From positions 1,922,001-1,986,000 of the forward strand of contig NZ_CP135439.1 of assembly GCF_032341995.1 (NCBI RefSeq): a DNA stretch of 64,000 nucleotides, read 5' to 3'. Below, piece by piece: positions 8,918-16,654 of the stretch. A model generated the notes under the pieces. That model ran no database searches. It saw nothing but the letters and a program-made list of their open reading frames with translations, and had not been told where the DNA came from. This stretch comes from Domibacillus sp. DTU_2020_1001157_1_SI_ALB_TIR_016 (lineage in GTDB: Bacteria; Bacillota; Bacilli; Bacillales; Domibacillaceae). The position numbers were made by a program, and so were the translations under genes. The first letter of the stretch is position 1. The number at the start of each line of letters is the position of its first letter.

Positions 8918-10480
8918 CTACTTAGTTTGAACCAAGCCAATTTCGTTAATTATCGGAATTTCTTTTTTTAGTAAAGATAGAAAAGTTTCTTCGATTTTGT
9001 TGTCGATTTCACAAATCGTTATGGCCTCACCATTAATTTTCGAACGTTCATTAGCCATACGGGCGATGTTATATCCATTTTGATAAAGAATTCCGGATAA
9101 ATCGGCAATGACTCCTTTTTTATCGGTATGGCGGATGACAAGTGTTGGCCGTTCTCCTGAAAACTTTAATGGATAATCATTGAATTCCTGAACCTCCACT
9201 TTACCACCACCTAAAGAACTGGCCAATACCTTTACAGTACGAGAAGGGCCTGTCAGTTCAACGAGAACGGTATTTGGATGATAACTTCCAAGCACCCGTT
9301 TTGTGAATTCGTATTGTAATCCTTTTTCATTAGCGAGTTCTTTGGCGTTTGGAATGCCCTCATCCATTGTCGTTAACCCAAGAACACCTGCTAATAGAGC
9401 TAGATCTGTCCCATGGCCCTGATAGGTTTTGGCAAAGGAGCCCATTAGCGAGAAATTCACATATAAAGGATTCTCATTTAATAGCTGGCGGGCAATGTTC
9501 CCGATTCGGACAGCTCCGGCTGTATGCGAACTTGAAGGGCCAACCATTACAGGACCGATGATTTCATATGCACTTTCGTATTTCGCTGGCCCGCCACTAC
9601 TCGTTTTTTCACCGAGAATCTGTTCTTTTAATTTTTGCCCTGTCGGAGTTCCAGCCAGACCCCCTATCCCAGTTTCTCTCAATGATTCAGGCATTTGCTG
9701 CCCAACTTCATGCATAACATGGATCACTTCATCTGGAAGAATGATGCTTGTTACCCCAGCTAGAGCCATATCTGCTGCAGCTTGCGCGGTAATAGCATGT
9801 AAACCGTTGCGAATGATGCAAGGTATTTCCACAAGACCAGCAACTGGATCACAAACCAATCCGAGTGAATTTTTCAAAGCAATTCCGACGGCATTTCCTA
9901 CCTGTGCCGGTGTTCCGCCAGCAAGCTCAACTAATGTCCCAGCTGCCATTCCGGTTGCTGATCCGACTTCAGCCTGGCAGCCGCCGGCAGCCCCTGATAT
10001 CGAAGCTTTATTGGCAATGACTAAACCGAGAGCAGAAGCAGTAAATATCGATTGTACAATCTGCTCACGGGTGAAGTTTCCGCTGTCAAGGGCGTGAACA
10101 AGTACGGCTGGCAAGATTCCCGCTGAACCGGCTGTTGGTGTCGCTACAATCCTCCCCATTGCCGCATTTACTTCTGATACCGCCAGCGCATTTGCGGCAG
10201 CATTTAATGTTGTAGGATTGACAAATGAGTTCCCGTTTTTTGCATACTGATAAAGACGGTTTCCATCTCCACCCGTCAAACCAGTTCGAGACATAACAGC
10301 ACTCATTGTCCCTCTCCGGACAGCCTCTTCCATTACCGTAAATTGTTCCGACATTTTTGCGATGATCGTTTCTCTAGAATAACCTTTCTGTTCCATCTCA
10401 GTTTTGATCATCAATTCCGAAATTGTTGTTTTTTCCTGCTCTGCTTGTTCAATTAATTCTTTTAGGCTTGTAAAAGACAT
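8918..10480 (-). CDS. Fused L-serine dehydratase, alpha domain then beta/ACT domain
   Basis: 520 residues, ATG after AAAGGAGTGATCAC. Converts L-serine to pyruvate and ammonia in the cytosol using an oxygen-sensitive [4Fe-4S] cluster. Residues about 1-290 are the alpha subunit, with TPTAGSAGILPAVL, GGCQAEVGSATGMAAG and CDPVAGLVEIPC; likely cluster cysteines are C168, C210 and C221. About 300-440 is the beta domain (IIGPVMVGPSSSHTAGAVRIG), and 440-520 an ACT-like domain (PTLVIRHTDKKGVIADLSGI). Bacillus subtilis has separate beta and alpha genes, and E. coli SdaA is a beta-alpha fusion. Here the order is alpha-beta, a swapped arrangement. Monocistronic. Confidence 0.92.
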   Translation of the reverse strand: MSFTSLKELIEQAEQEKTTISELMIKTEMEQKGYSRETIIAKMSEQFTVMEEAVRRGTMSAVMSRTGLTGGDGNRLYQYAKNGNSFVNPTTLNAAANALAVSEVNAAMGRIVATPTAGSAGILPAVLVHALDSGNFTREQIVQSIFTASALGLVIANKASISGAAGGCQAEVGSATGMAAGTLVELAGGTPAQVGNAVGIALKNSLGLVCDPVAGLVEIPCIIRNGLHAITAQAAADMALAGVTSIILPDEVIHVMHEVGQQMPESLRETGIGGLAGTPTGQKLKEQILGEKTSSGGPAKYESAYEIIGPVMVGPSSSHTAGAVRIGNIARQLLNENPLYVNFSLMGSFAKTYQGHGTDLALLAGVLGLTTMDEGIPNAKELANEKGLQYEFTKRVLGSYHPNTVLVELTGPSRTVKVLASSLGGGKVEVQEFNDYPLKFSGERPTLVIRHTDKKGVIADLSGILYQNGYNIARMANERSKINGEAITICEIDNKIEETFLSLLKKEIPIINEIGLVQTK

Positions 10481-10545
10481 GTGATCACTCCTTTAAATAA
10501 AACGGCTCCCACGCTCGAAGCATGAAGAACGTCCATTTGTTTACT

Positions 10546-10767
10546 TTATTCTTGCCGGAAATATTCCGTAACAACAGCTGCCCTTGCTTTTGCTGCCATA
10601 ATCAAGCTATCTTCATTAATGGTGAATGTAGGATGATAAGGATAAACTGGACCTCCACCGGCTTTGCTCCAATAAAACATACTACCAGGGATCTTCCCCA
10701 AATAGTAAGCAAAATCTTCAGATCCAGATATTGGCAGTGTCTCTACTACCGCTTTGACTTCATTCAT
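10546..10767 (-). pseudogene. C-terminal fragment of an M20 amidohydrolase
   Basis: Encodes ISGSEDFAYYLGKIPGSMFY, then YHPTFTINEDSLIMAAKA, the end of a peptidase M20/aminoacylase. The start and the metal-binding half are absent. Compare the intact paralogous family member at 17009, which has AEDFAFYLEHKPGSFF at the same place. Confidence 0.75.
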
Positions 10768-10800
10768 TTATCCATACATATTTCAGCTTTTACTCATATA

Positions 10801-10845
10801 ATTTTGGAGCAATTTGAAGGAATCTTCTGGCCGCTAATACGATAA
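10801..10845 (+). pseudogene. Short phage-like C-terminal fragment
   Basis: Reads ILEQFEGIFWPLIR then stop. The fragment at 48604-48681 ends AAQFEGVFWPVMQ, and the DNA matches closely (GCAATTTGAAGGA then TCTTCTGGCCG). Two copies of the same gene tail; parent gene not identified. Confidence 0.35.
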
Positions 10846-10858
10846 ATTTCAATAAAAC

Positions 10859-11263
10859 ATGGATTCAATTAATAATGAAAGTAGAAGAAGCAGAGCAATA
10901 TCTAAAAAAAACAAAATTGATGAAAGCTCTACAGGTATTGTACAGGTGTGGGAAGGATTTAAAGCTGTTGGAAAAGAAAAAGTAAATGGAGAAGAGGAAA
11001 TAGCACCGCTGGTTCAATGTGGTGTTTCCAATTTCACAGGAGAAAAACGGTTTTATTATGACTTTGTTAGACAGTTTACAAATGAAGATGGTGAGGCGGA
11101 GCAGCTATATTGTGAATTTGTCTTTGAGCCAACTAAAGAGCTGAAAAAGTTAAAAGCTGAAAAGTGGTACTTTGAATTTCTTTATAGGGGTAACGTTAGG
11201 AAAGTGCGGATTTACAACGATCAGAATTTTGATACAAGTCTTATGAGATATCACAAAACTTAA
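10859..11263 (+). CDS. Hypothetical basic/acidic protein
   Basis: 134 residues, not recognised. It starts with a charged, probably disordered stretch (about 1-25), then a strand-rich body (TGIVQVWEGFKAVGKEKV, KRFYYDFVRQFT, QLYCEFVFEP, KWYFEFLYRGNVRKVRIYND). No ribosome site is visible before the ATG, and this start follows the phage-like tail at 10801, so the true start may be an internal codon. Codon use is ordinary for the region. Function unknown. Confidence 0.5.
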   Translation: MDSINNESRRSRAISKKNKIDESSTGIVQVWEGFKAVGKEKVNGEEEIAPLVQCGVSNFTGEKRFYYDFVRQFTNEDGEAEQLYCEFVFEPTKELKKLKAEKWYFEFLYRGNVRKVRIYNDQNFDTSLMRYHKT

Positions 11264-11389
11264 TTTAAAGTTGACTTGATTATGTGCCAATAGGTTTTCC
11301 CCTGTTAAGATTGTGAAAGTTTCTATTTATACTAACGGAGTAGTTTAGTTTAACAAGAAGTAAACTAAAATTTATAGAGGGGAACTAAC

Positions 11390-12046
11390 ATGACAAAGAA
11401 GAATAAGAGAATGAATTCTAAGGTTGATGAATATTTAAGTAAAGCTAAAGATTGGAAGGAAGAATATGAGAAGTTGAGAAATATCGTTCTTGACTGTGAG
11501 TTGACTGAAGAATTTAAGTGGATGCATCCTTGCTACACGTTTGAGAATAAAAACATAGTTTTAATACATGGATTTAAAGAATATTGTGCGCTTCTGTTTC
11601 ACAAAGGTGCCTTGTTACAGGATGCCCAGGGGATTTTAGTTCAACAAACGGAGAATGTACAGTCGGGGCGCCAGATTCGGTTCACCAATGTTCGAGAAAT
11701 AGTTGAGATGGAACCCATTTTGAAAACCTATATCTATGAAGCCGTTGAAATTGAAAAAGCCGGTTTGGAAGTGAATTTAAAAAAGACTTCAGAATTTATA
11801 ATTCCTGAAGAATTACAAAATAAATTCGATGAAATCCCTGCCTTGAAAACTGCTTTTGAAGCATTGACGCCGGGACGGCAAAGAGCATACATTCTTTATT
11901 TTTCTAAAGCCAAACAATCCAAAACTCGAGAGTCAAGGGTTGAAAAGTATACGCCGCAAATTCTCAATGGAAAGGGACTAAATGATTGCACTTGTGGATT
12001 ATCTCAAAAGCAGCCCAACTGTGACGGCTCGCACAAGTACATTTGA
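11390..12046 (+). CDS. YdeI-like DUF1801/OmdA protein with C-terminal CDGSH motif
   Basis: 218 residues, ATG after AGAGGGGAACTAAC. Residues about 15-120 match the DUF1801 frataxin-like fold (KWMHPCYTFENKNIVLIHGF). About 135-200 is the OmdA/YdeI C-terminal helix bundle (ALTPGRQRAYILYFSKAKQS, TRESRVEKY). The last 20 residues add CTCGLSQKQPNCDGSH, an exact C-x-C-x2-S-x3-P-x-C-D-G-S-H iron-sulfur motif. B. subtilis YdeI, as I recall it, ends before this motif. A frataxin-like fold next to a 2Fe-2S motif suggests iron handling or redox sensing, which is inference. Confidence 0.85.
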   Translation: MTKKNKRMNSKVDEYLSKAKDWKEEYEKLRNIVLDCELTEEFKWMHPCYTFENKNIVLIHGFKEYCALLFHKGALLQDAQGILVQQTENVQSGRQIRFTNVREIVEMEPILKTYIYEAVEIEKAGLEVNLKKTSEFIIPEELQNKFDEIPALKTAFEALTPGRQRAYILYFSKAKQSKTRESRVEKYTPQILNGKGLNDCTCGLSQKQPNCDGSHKYI

Positions 12047-12242
12047 TAAGAAAATATATAAAACAAACTTTAAGATATTACCTCACTTTGCGTTCATTCG
12101 AACTCCTTTTTAGATCGCAGGTAACACTCCATCAAATAATTTAAAACGGAACTTCTGACGAATGTTGGGATGTTTTGCTTGCAGCCAGATTGTTAAGAAG
12201 GCATCATCATACTTAGCAACTATCAAAGGAGGCAAAAACAGT

Positions 12243-12626
12243 ATGAAAATCATTGTTACCAGTATATTCGTACAAGATCAAGACAAGGCGCTTGAGTTTT
12301 ATACAGAAACACTGGGCTTTGTAAAAAAGCACGACGTTCCCACCGGCGAATTTAGGTGGATAACGCTTGTTTCTCCCGGTGATCAAGACAGTACCGAGCT
12401 TTTACTTGAACCGAATGTCCATCCAGCTGCGCAGGAGTATCAAAAGAAGATATTTGCCGAAGGTATCCCAGCAACAATGTTTGGCGTTGCAGATATTCGT
12501 AAAGAGTACGAACGATTATTGGAAAACGGCGTGAAGTTTACTATAGAGCCAACAAAAATAGGCGAAGTCACAATAGCTGTCTTCGACGATACATGCGGCA
12601 ACCTTATTCAGATAGTGCAGAATTAA
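12243..12626 (+). CDS. Glyoxalase/VOC-superfamily protein
   Basis: 127 residues, ATG after AAAGGAGGCAAAAACAGT; an upstream in-frame start at 12162 has no ribosome site. Two beta-alpha-beta repeats typical of vicinal-oxygen-chelate proteins: TSIFVQDQDKALEFYTETLG at the start and FGVADIRKEYERLLENGVKF then VFDDTCGNLIQIVQ at the end, with a likely metal-ligand Glu near TELLLEPN. Such proteins include dioxygenases, glyoxalases and antibiotic-binding proteins; substrate not predictable. A strong terminator follows. Confidence 0.85.
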   Translation: MKIIVTSIFVQDQDKALEFYTETLGFVKKHDVPTGEFRWITLVSPGDQDSTELLLEPNVHPAAQEYQKKIFAEGIPATMFGVADIRKEYERLLENGVKFTIEPTKIGEVTIAVFDDTCGNLIQIVQN

Positions 12627-12687
12627 CTTTATGTCGAAATAGTTGTTCAGTGAAGTGTTTTTATCAACAATTAAACAACAACTTTAT

Positions 12688-12725
12688 GTAACCCTGTTCT
12701 AACTTTAGAACGGGGTTACACATTT
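12688..12725 (+). terminator. Terminator after VOC gene
   Basis: GTAACCC-TGTTCTAA-CTT-TTAGAACG-GGGTTAC stem (12688-12718) followed by ACATTTTTAAG. Confidence 0.8.
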
Positions 12726-12903
12726 TTAAGGTTTAAAAATAAATGACATTGTTGTCATTCTCCCCTTGATCCAGATAATTCTAAATGGGCAAATGAGAAA
12801 AATAGATTTTGCTGCTGGCATGAAATTGCGGTTAAGATTTTGTCCATAAATGAAATTAAATAAAAAAGCTCTGGCACAAACCAAAGCTCCTTCTCTTTCA
12901 CCA

Positions 12904-12990
12904 TTATTTTCTATCATTTTTATAATATCCAGTTCCGTTACAATGATGGCATCCGTTGCCATTGCAAGGCGTGCAGATATATTGTTTCAT
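12904..12990 (-). CDS. Microprotein with CxxCxGxG-type zinc motif
   Basis: 28 residues, ATG after AAAGGAGGGAAAATA. Sequence begins MKQYICTPCNGNGCHHCNGT: two linked cysteine pairs (C-x2-C-x-G-x-G-C-x2-C-x-G-x-G), like one half of the DnaJ zinc finger or small YuiA-type proteins. The strong ribosome site and compact motif argue for a real gene. Likely binds one zinc; partner unknown. It stands alone on the minus strand, facing the VOC gene terminator. Confidence 0.6.
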   Translation of the reverse strand: MKQYICTPCNGNGCHHCNGTGYYKNDRK

Positions 12991-13206
12991 TATTTTCCCT
13001 CCTTTTTTACAGCAGTGATACAATCTTTTTTCTCGTTTCAATTGAGGTGCTTCCATTCTTTTAAATCTAAAAATTCTTTACCTAAAAATCTAATTTTTAA
13101 ATAGTAAATATTTTCTGTCTTTTCATTATTTCCAGTCCGTCGTATATTAAAACATTTATCGACAAAAATAGATAGATTTACACAAATAAGTAGGTTTTTT
13201 TGGATT

Positions 13207-13283
13207 CCTATAGTAATTTGTCAGAACTTTACCATGAAAAATCTCTTGGGTGCGGATACCTCAGCAACAACAAAAGTGCACTT
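13207..13283 (+). pseudogene. Decayed coding fragment, copy 1 of a dispersed repeat
   Basis: About 75 bases are roughly three-quarters identical to 33797-33872. In one plus frame the two read NLSELYHEKSLGCGYLSNNK and KLSGLYHKKSFGCGYLINSK, so the similarity is at protein level (LS-LYH-KS-GCGYL-N-KS). Parent gene not recognised; both copies are cut short. Confidence 0.5.
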
Positions 13284-13319
13284 AAGCGAATGTATACATT
13301 TGCTTAAGTGCACTTTTGT
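13270..13319. repeat. 50-base near-perfect palindrome
   Basis: ACAAAAGTGCACTTAAGC on the left and its exact complement on the right, with a central AATGTATACATT that is itself palindromic. There is no T-run directly after it, so it is less like a simple terminator and more like a cruciform-forming or IS-end palindrome. It begins at the end of the decayed fragment at 13207. Confidence 0.75.
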
Positions 13320-13443
13320 ATAGGTATACCTATGCTTACTAACTATTTCGACTATCTTTTCGTATAGATTTACTACAAACGTTTCTTGGATATTAGTTGA
13401 CTGGTAACCACAGATATGTTCAACAGAAAATCTTATAAACATG

Positions 13444-13471
13444 TCATAAGAGAACGTGATCATCATAGAAT
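13444..13471 (+). promoter_or_regulatory. Candidate sigma-E type promoter of copper-protein gene 1
   Basis: TCATAA (13444-13449), 14 bases, CATAGAAT (13464-13471). The -10 differs by one base from the sigma-E consensus CATACAAT. The region is conserved before the paralogue at 14582, where the same boxes lie at 14516 and 14534 with a 12-base spacer. A mother-cell role would fit DUF326 proteins in sporulation, but this is inference. Confidence 0.4.
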
Positions 13472-13511
13472 AAATATCGTTGTAAAATTTATTTTCTAAG
13501 GAGCGGGTAAG

Positions 13512-13862
13512 ATGAGCGTATTATCAACTTCTTCAATTAGAGCAGTAGTGAATCAATGTATTGAAGCATGCTTGAAATGTGCCAGAGCTTGTGAAGAGTG
13601 TACAACTAACTGCTTAAAGGAATTGGATATTCAAACAAGAATCGAATGTATCCAGACTTTGCAGGATTGTGCTCAAGTCTGTTTGCAGGCATCCTCCCTT
13701 ATGGCTCGCAGCAGTACATTCGCTCAACAATACTGTGAGCTTTGTGCAGCTATTTGTGAAGCATGTGCGGAACATTGCGAAGCATTCAATGACACTTATT
13801 GCCAGGAATGTGCTCAAATCTGCCGTGAATGCGCACGAGCTTGTAGAAATGCAGCTTCCTAA
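13512..13862 (+). CDS. DUF326 cysteine-rich four-helix copper-storage protein (Csp/YhjQ type)
   Basis: 116 residues with about 19 cysteines, mostly spaced C-x3-C or C-x2-C along helices (NQCIEACLKCARACEECTTN, QQYCELCAAICEACAEHCEA, CQECAQICRECARACRN). This is the Csp/YhjQ pattern, in which cysteines line the core of a four-helix bundle and bind many Cu(I) ions. No signal peptide, so cytosolic. ATG after AAGGAGCGGGTAAG. A close paralogue lies 720 bases downstream and a decayed third copy at 18.3 kb, so the family has expanded locally. Confidence 0.9.
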   Translation: MSVLSTSSIRAVVNQCIEACLKCARACEECTTNCLKELDIQTRIECIQTLQDCAQVCLQASSLMARSSTFAQQYCELCAAICEACAEHCEAFNDTYCQECAQICRECARACRNAAS

Positions 13863-14132
13863 CTGCCAAAGACTTTCTTCACTTTGTTCAATTTAATCAT
13901 TCTTAAAATGGAAACAAGCTATCGTCCAACTGTACGTAACAGTTTAATCATCCGTTCACTTTCAATTGGGTTTTGATCATAAATTGGGTCAAAAACAGTC
14001 AAAAGAATCTATCGATTAAAATGTTAGTTTAGTTAATTATTTGTAAATGAGTAAAAAACATGTTTAAATTCAAAAATACCCCTTATATAATCAGTCTTGT
14101 GAAAAAAAAGAAAAAAGCTGACTTGATAACAA

Positions 14133-14181
14133 GAAGCGCTAAAAAGTTCCTTTAAATATTAAAGGACCTTTTTATGCGCTT
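14133..14181 (+). terminator. Long hairpin, probable terminator
   Basis: AAGCGC-TAAAAAG-T-TCCTTTAA-ATA-TTAAAGGA-C-CTTTTTA-T-GCGCTT, followed by TTTCTTTTTT. About 21 pairs with two single mismatches. It lies 270 bases after copper-protein gene 1; the sequence between (13863-14132) shows no gene. Confidence 0.7.
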
Positions 14182-14218
14182 TTTCTTTTTTATCACATAA
14201 ATTTTCATAACTGGAGGG

Positions 14219-14398
14219 ATGAAAAATGGAAAAATGTGTATGAACATGATGATGATGAACTGCCTGGAAAAAATGATGTGTGAAATGAACTGCCTAAAAA
14301 TGATGATGGATTAAATGATGGCTAAAATGCAAGAATGCAACGAAATGATGACATCAATGATGAATATGATGGATGGCATGAAAGCAGCAACACGCTAA
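14219..14398 (+). pseudogene. Met/Cys-rich small ORF with in-frame stop
   Basis: An ATG immediately after GGAGGG opens 31 codons, starting MKNGKMCMNMMMMNCLEKMM, to a TAA at 14312. The next codon is ATG ATG and the same frame continues (MMAKMQECNEMMTSMMNMMD) to a TAA at 14396. Together there are about 23 Met and 5 Cys in 58 residues. Such density is typical of Cu(I)-binding peptides, and it lies exactly between two copper-storage genes. Either a decayed 59-codon gene or two tiny peptides; the ribosome site is very close to the first ATG, leaving a later start (14234) possible. Confidence 0.5.
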
Positions 14399-14515
14399 TA
14401 AAATAATCAGATTTATGCAACATAAATGTTAGTATATAAATCTGCCGTTTACACTTTAGCTGACATGTTCATATACAGCAAAAGCCATTTTTTTTGGACA
14501 ATTTCTATAAATGTG

Positions 14516-14541
14516 TCATAAAAGAAAGAATTTCATAGAAC
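14516..14541 (+). promoter_or_regulatory. Candidate promoter of copper-protein gene 2
   Basis: TCATAA (14516-14521), 12 bases, CATAGAAC (14534-14541), aligned with the same boxes before gene 1. About 80 bases upstream of both ATGs are clearly homologous, ending in the shared TTTTTCTAAGGAGCGG ribosome site. Confidence 0.35.
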
Positions 14542-14581
14542 AACTATCGTGACAAAAATATTTTTCTAAGGAGCGGATAAC

Positions 14582-14935
14582 ATGAGCGTATGGTCAACTT
14601 CTTCAATGAAAGTAATGATGGAGCAATGTATGGAGGCATGCTTAAAGTGTGCTAGAGCGTGCGAAGAATGTACAAGCATTTGCATGCAGGCAACAGATGT
14701 TCAAGCAAAAATCAACTATATCCAAACATTGCAGGACTGCGCTCAAGTTTGCTGGCAGGCAGCTTCTTTTATGGCGCGCAGCAGCCAGTTCGCTCAACAA
14801 TACTGCGAGCTTTGCGCCGCTATTTGTGAAGCTTGTGCAGAAGAATGTGCAAAGTTCAACGATGCTTGCTGCCAGGAATGTGCTCAAATCTGCCGTGAAT
14901 GCGCACAAGCCTGCAGAAACATGACTTCTTCTTAA
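14582..14935 (+). CDS. DUF326 cysteine-rich copper-storage protein, second copy
   Basis: 117 residues, about 19 cysteines, starting MSVWSTSSMKVMMEQCMEAC. Same helices and cysteine spacing as the protein at 13512, with extra Met residues in helix 1 (MKVMMEQCMEAC) that could add Cu(I) ligands. It lacks the tyrosine-cysteine pair TYC of copy 1 and has DACC instead. ATG after AAGGAGCGGATAAC. A stem-loop GGAAGG...CCTTCC follows at about 14957-14985. Likely made by tandem duplication; role in copper storage inferred from the family. Confidence 0.9.
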   Translation: MSVWSTSSMKVMMEQCMEACLKCARACEECTSICMQATDVQAKINYIQTLQDCAQVCWQAASFMARSSQFAQQYCELCAAICEACAEECAKFNDACCQECAQICRECAQACRNMTSS

Positions 14936-15074
14936 AAACTGATATTAAGATGCTCAGAAAGGAAGGTCTCCATACCTTCCTTTCTGAACAATACTTTTTA
15001 ATACTGAGGCGATTAATTGTTGTTAGTCGAGCAACTATTATATTACCTCAAGAATAACCTTGGTTGGAAAGTTC

Positions 15075-15520
15075 TTAATCTTGGAGCGGCGTATGCTCGT
15101 ACTTGCTCATTCTATAAAGCATTAAAGCCAATTGACCTCTTGTTAAATTATCCTTTGACTGGGCTGTGTTATTTACAGAAATATTATCAAGCTCATATCC
15201 AAATGACTTAATAAAGCTGATAGCCGCTTCGCCTCACGTAGTATTATCCGCAGCTCCAAAGTACACATCCGACTTACCCAATATAATTCCATTATATTTA
15301 AGAGCTGCCACTGATTCAGCTACACGAGGCCTCTTCGTAGACTGTCCTATTTACATCAAGGAATGGTGTTGATCCTTCCCGCACTGTTGGCGGATCAATA
15401 ATTATATCCTGTACTGGACTTGTAGTCTTCTTCTGCAATCGCTGGTGAACGACGTAAAAATGGTGCTTGCTACAAATGATGCAGCTAGAACATCTAACGG
15501 CTTTTTTTATACCTCTCTCC
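15075..15520 (-). pseudogene. Decayed secreted SLH-domain protein
   Basis: Minus strand. The 3' part reads ALKYNGIILGKSDVYFGAAD, a stop, then NLTRGQLALMLYRMSKYE: S-layer homology repeats like those of the intact gene at 61857 (FGAADNITRGE). One internal TGA sits where ITRGE would be (CGA to TGA). Upstream, with frameshifts, are signal-peptide-like LDVLAASFVASTIFTSFTS and a ribosome site (AAGGAGAGAGGT), where the start codon has become ATA. At least three inactivating changes. Confidence 0.65.
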
Positions 15521-15683
15521 TTATGTCAGTCTTCATTCTAAATTCCACTATAAGTGAACAGTAAGTGAATGAATATACAAAACCAGTATTAGCACCTGTT
15601 TTATCCTTAAGCTCAATATTCTTACTTTTCCCTTTGTTACTTTTCAATTATTAAAATAAAAGCAAAACTAAGGGGTTTTATAA

Positions 15684-16180
15684 GTGAATCATTCAGCTTT
15701 GTATCTGGTAATGGATCCAGCGGTTAAACAAACGAATCCAGACGAAAATGTTTTTATGGAATTTGATCGGCTTTATTATGTAATGAATCCTATCAATCGC
15801 CATGTATACTTAATTGGAGAAAAAGACCTTCGAGAACCATCTGATGAGCTGAATTTTATTTTCGGTGTTCCAACTATCAAAGATGTTGCTAAATTGGTAA
15901 AGCATGATCGTGCCTTTCGTCAGGCTGTAATTGAGGTGTCTGATGAAATAGACAGCGAAGATGCGATAAGAATGAATGTGATTTTTCGCTTGGTTTGTCT
16001 TGACGAGCTGCTGGGATTTTTGAACGGTGTCTCTAGATTATTTGCCTATATAGATGATTTATCCGAGTGGTTCATCCCCCCCCCTACCCTAAGCAGATAC
16101 TGATACAAGAAGGCCCATATAAGTGGGATGATGAGGGCCGCTGTTATAAAGAAGTCTTACCCTATCCAACAATAGATTGA
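15684..16180 (+). pseudogene. Hypothetical gene interrupted at a C9 tract
   Basis: Starts at GTG after AAGGGG. It reads 139 residues (NHSALYLVMDPAVKQT..., DELNFIFGVPTIKDVAKLVK) to a TGA just after nine consecutive C at 16076-16084. In the adjacent frame the sequence continues YPKQILIQEGPYKWDDEGRC then YKEVLPYPTID and a stop at 16180. Adding one C (or removing two) would restore a protein of about 165 residues. This may be a frameshifted pseudogene, a sequencing error in the run, or slippage control. Family not recognised. Confidence 0.6.
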
Positions 16181-16315
16181 GCTCTTCTGCTTAGTTTTAC
16201 AACGACAACAAAATGAGGGCCTCAATTTAAGACTGCCGCTCCCTTATTTATTAAAGCGCACCTATCAGAAATGTAACCATCACAAACAAGTTAACGCATA
16301 AAGCCCTCATTACAG

Positions 16316-16341
16316 GCGGAAAATTTCTTTCCGCTCTTTTT
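16316..16341 (+). terminator. Terminator-like hairpin
   Basis: GCGGAAA-ATTTC-TTTCCGC followed by TCTTTTTG. Nearest upstream plus-strand gene ends at 16180. The rest of 16181-16654 shows no convincing gene. Confidence 0.6.
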
Positions 16342-16654
16342 GTCAGATGCAATAGAAGTCCCTAAATGAAAAGGAATTCCCCTTCTTCCTCCAGCTGTTT
16401 TGCCTCTCCTATTTTCTCGGGCATCCCAAAAGCCTAATTCTCCTCTTCTTGCTGTTGAAGCTTCTTTATGCTGCCAGGCCAGAAACGATAAACGAAAAAT
16501 ACAAATACATGATTAGAAAGATGCGAAAAATGGATTCAATACAGACATTTTGAACTACCGCCCGTTTATTAAAAAATACAATCAAGCGTATCAAATTTTT
16601 GAATTAAATTATCTATAAAATTCATAGTAATATAACGTAAAACAGCATATTTCG

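Noticed and set aside
9429..10097. 222-codon plus-strand frame
   Set aside because: Exact shadow of the serine dehydratase gene on the other strand; no ribosome site.
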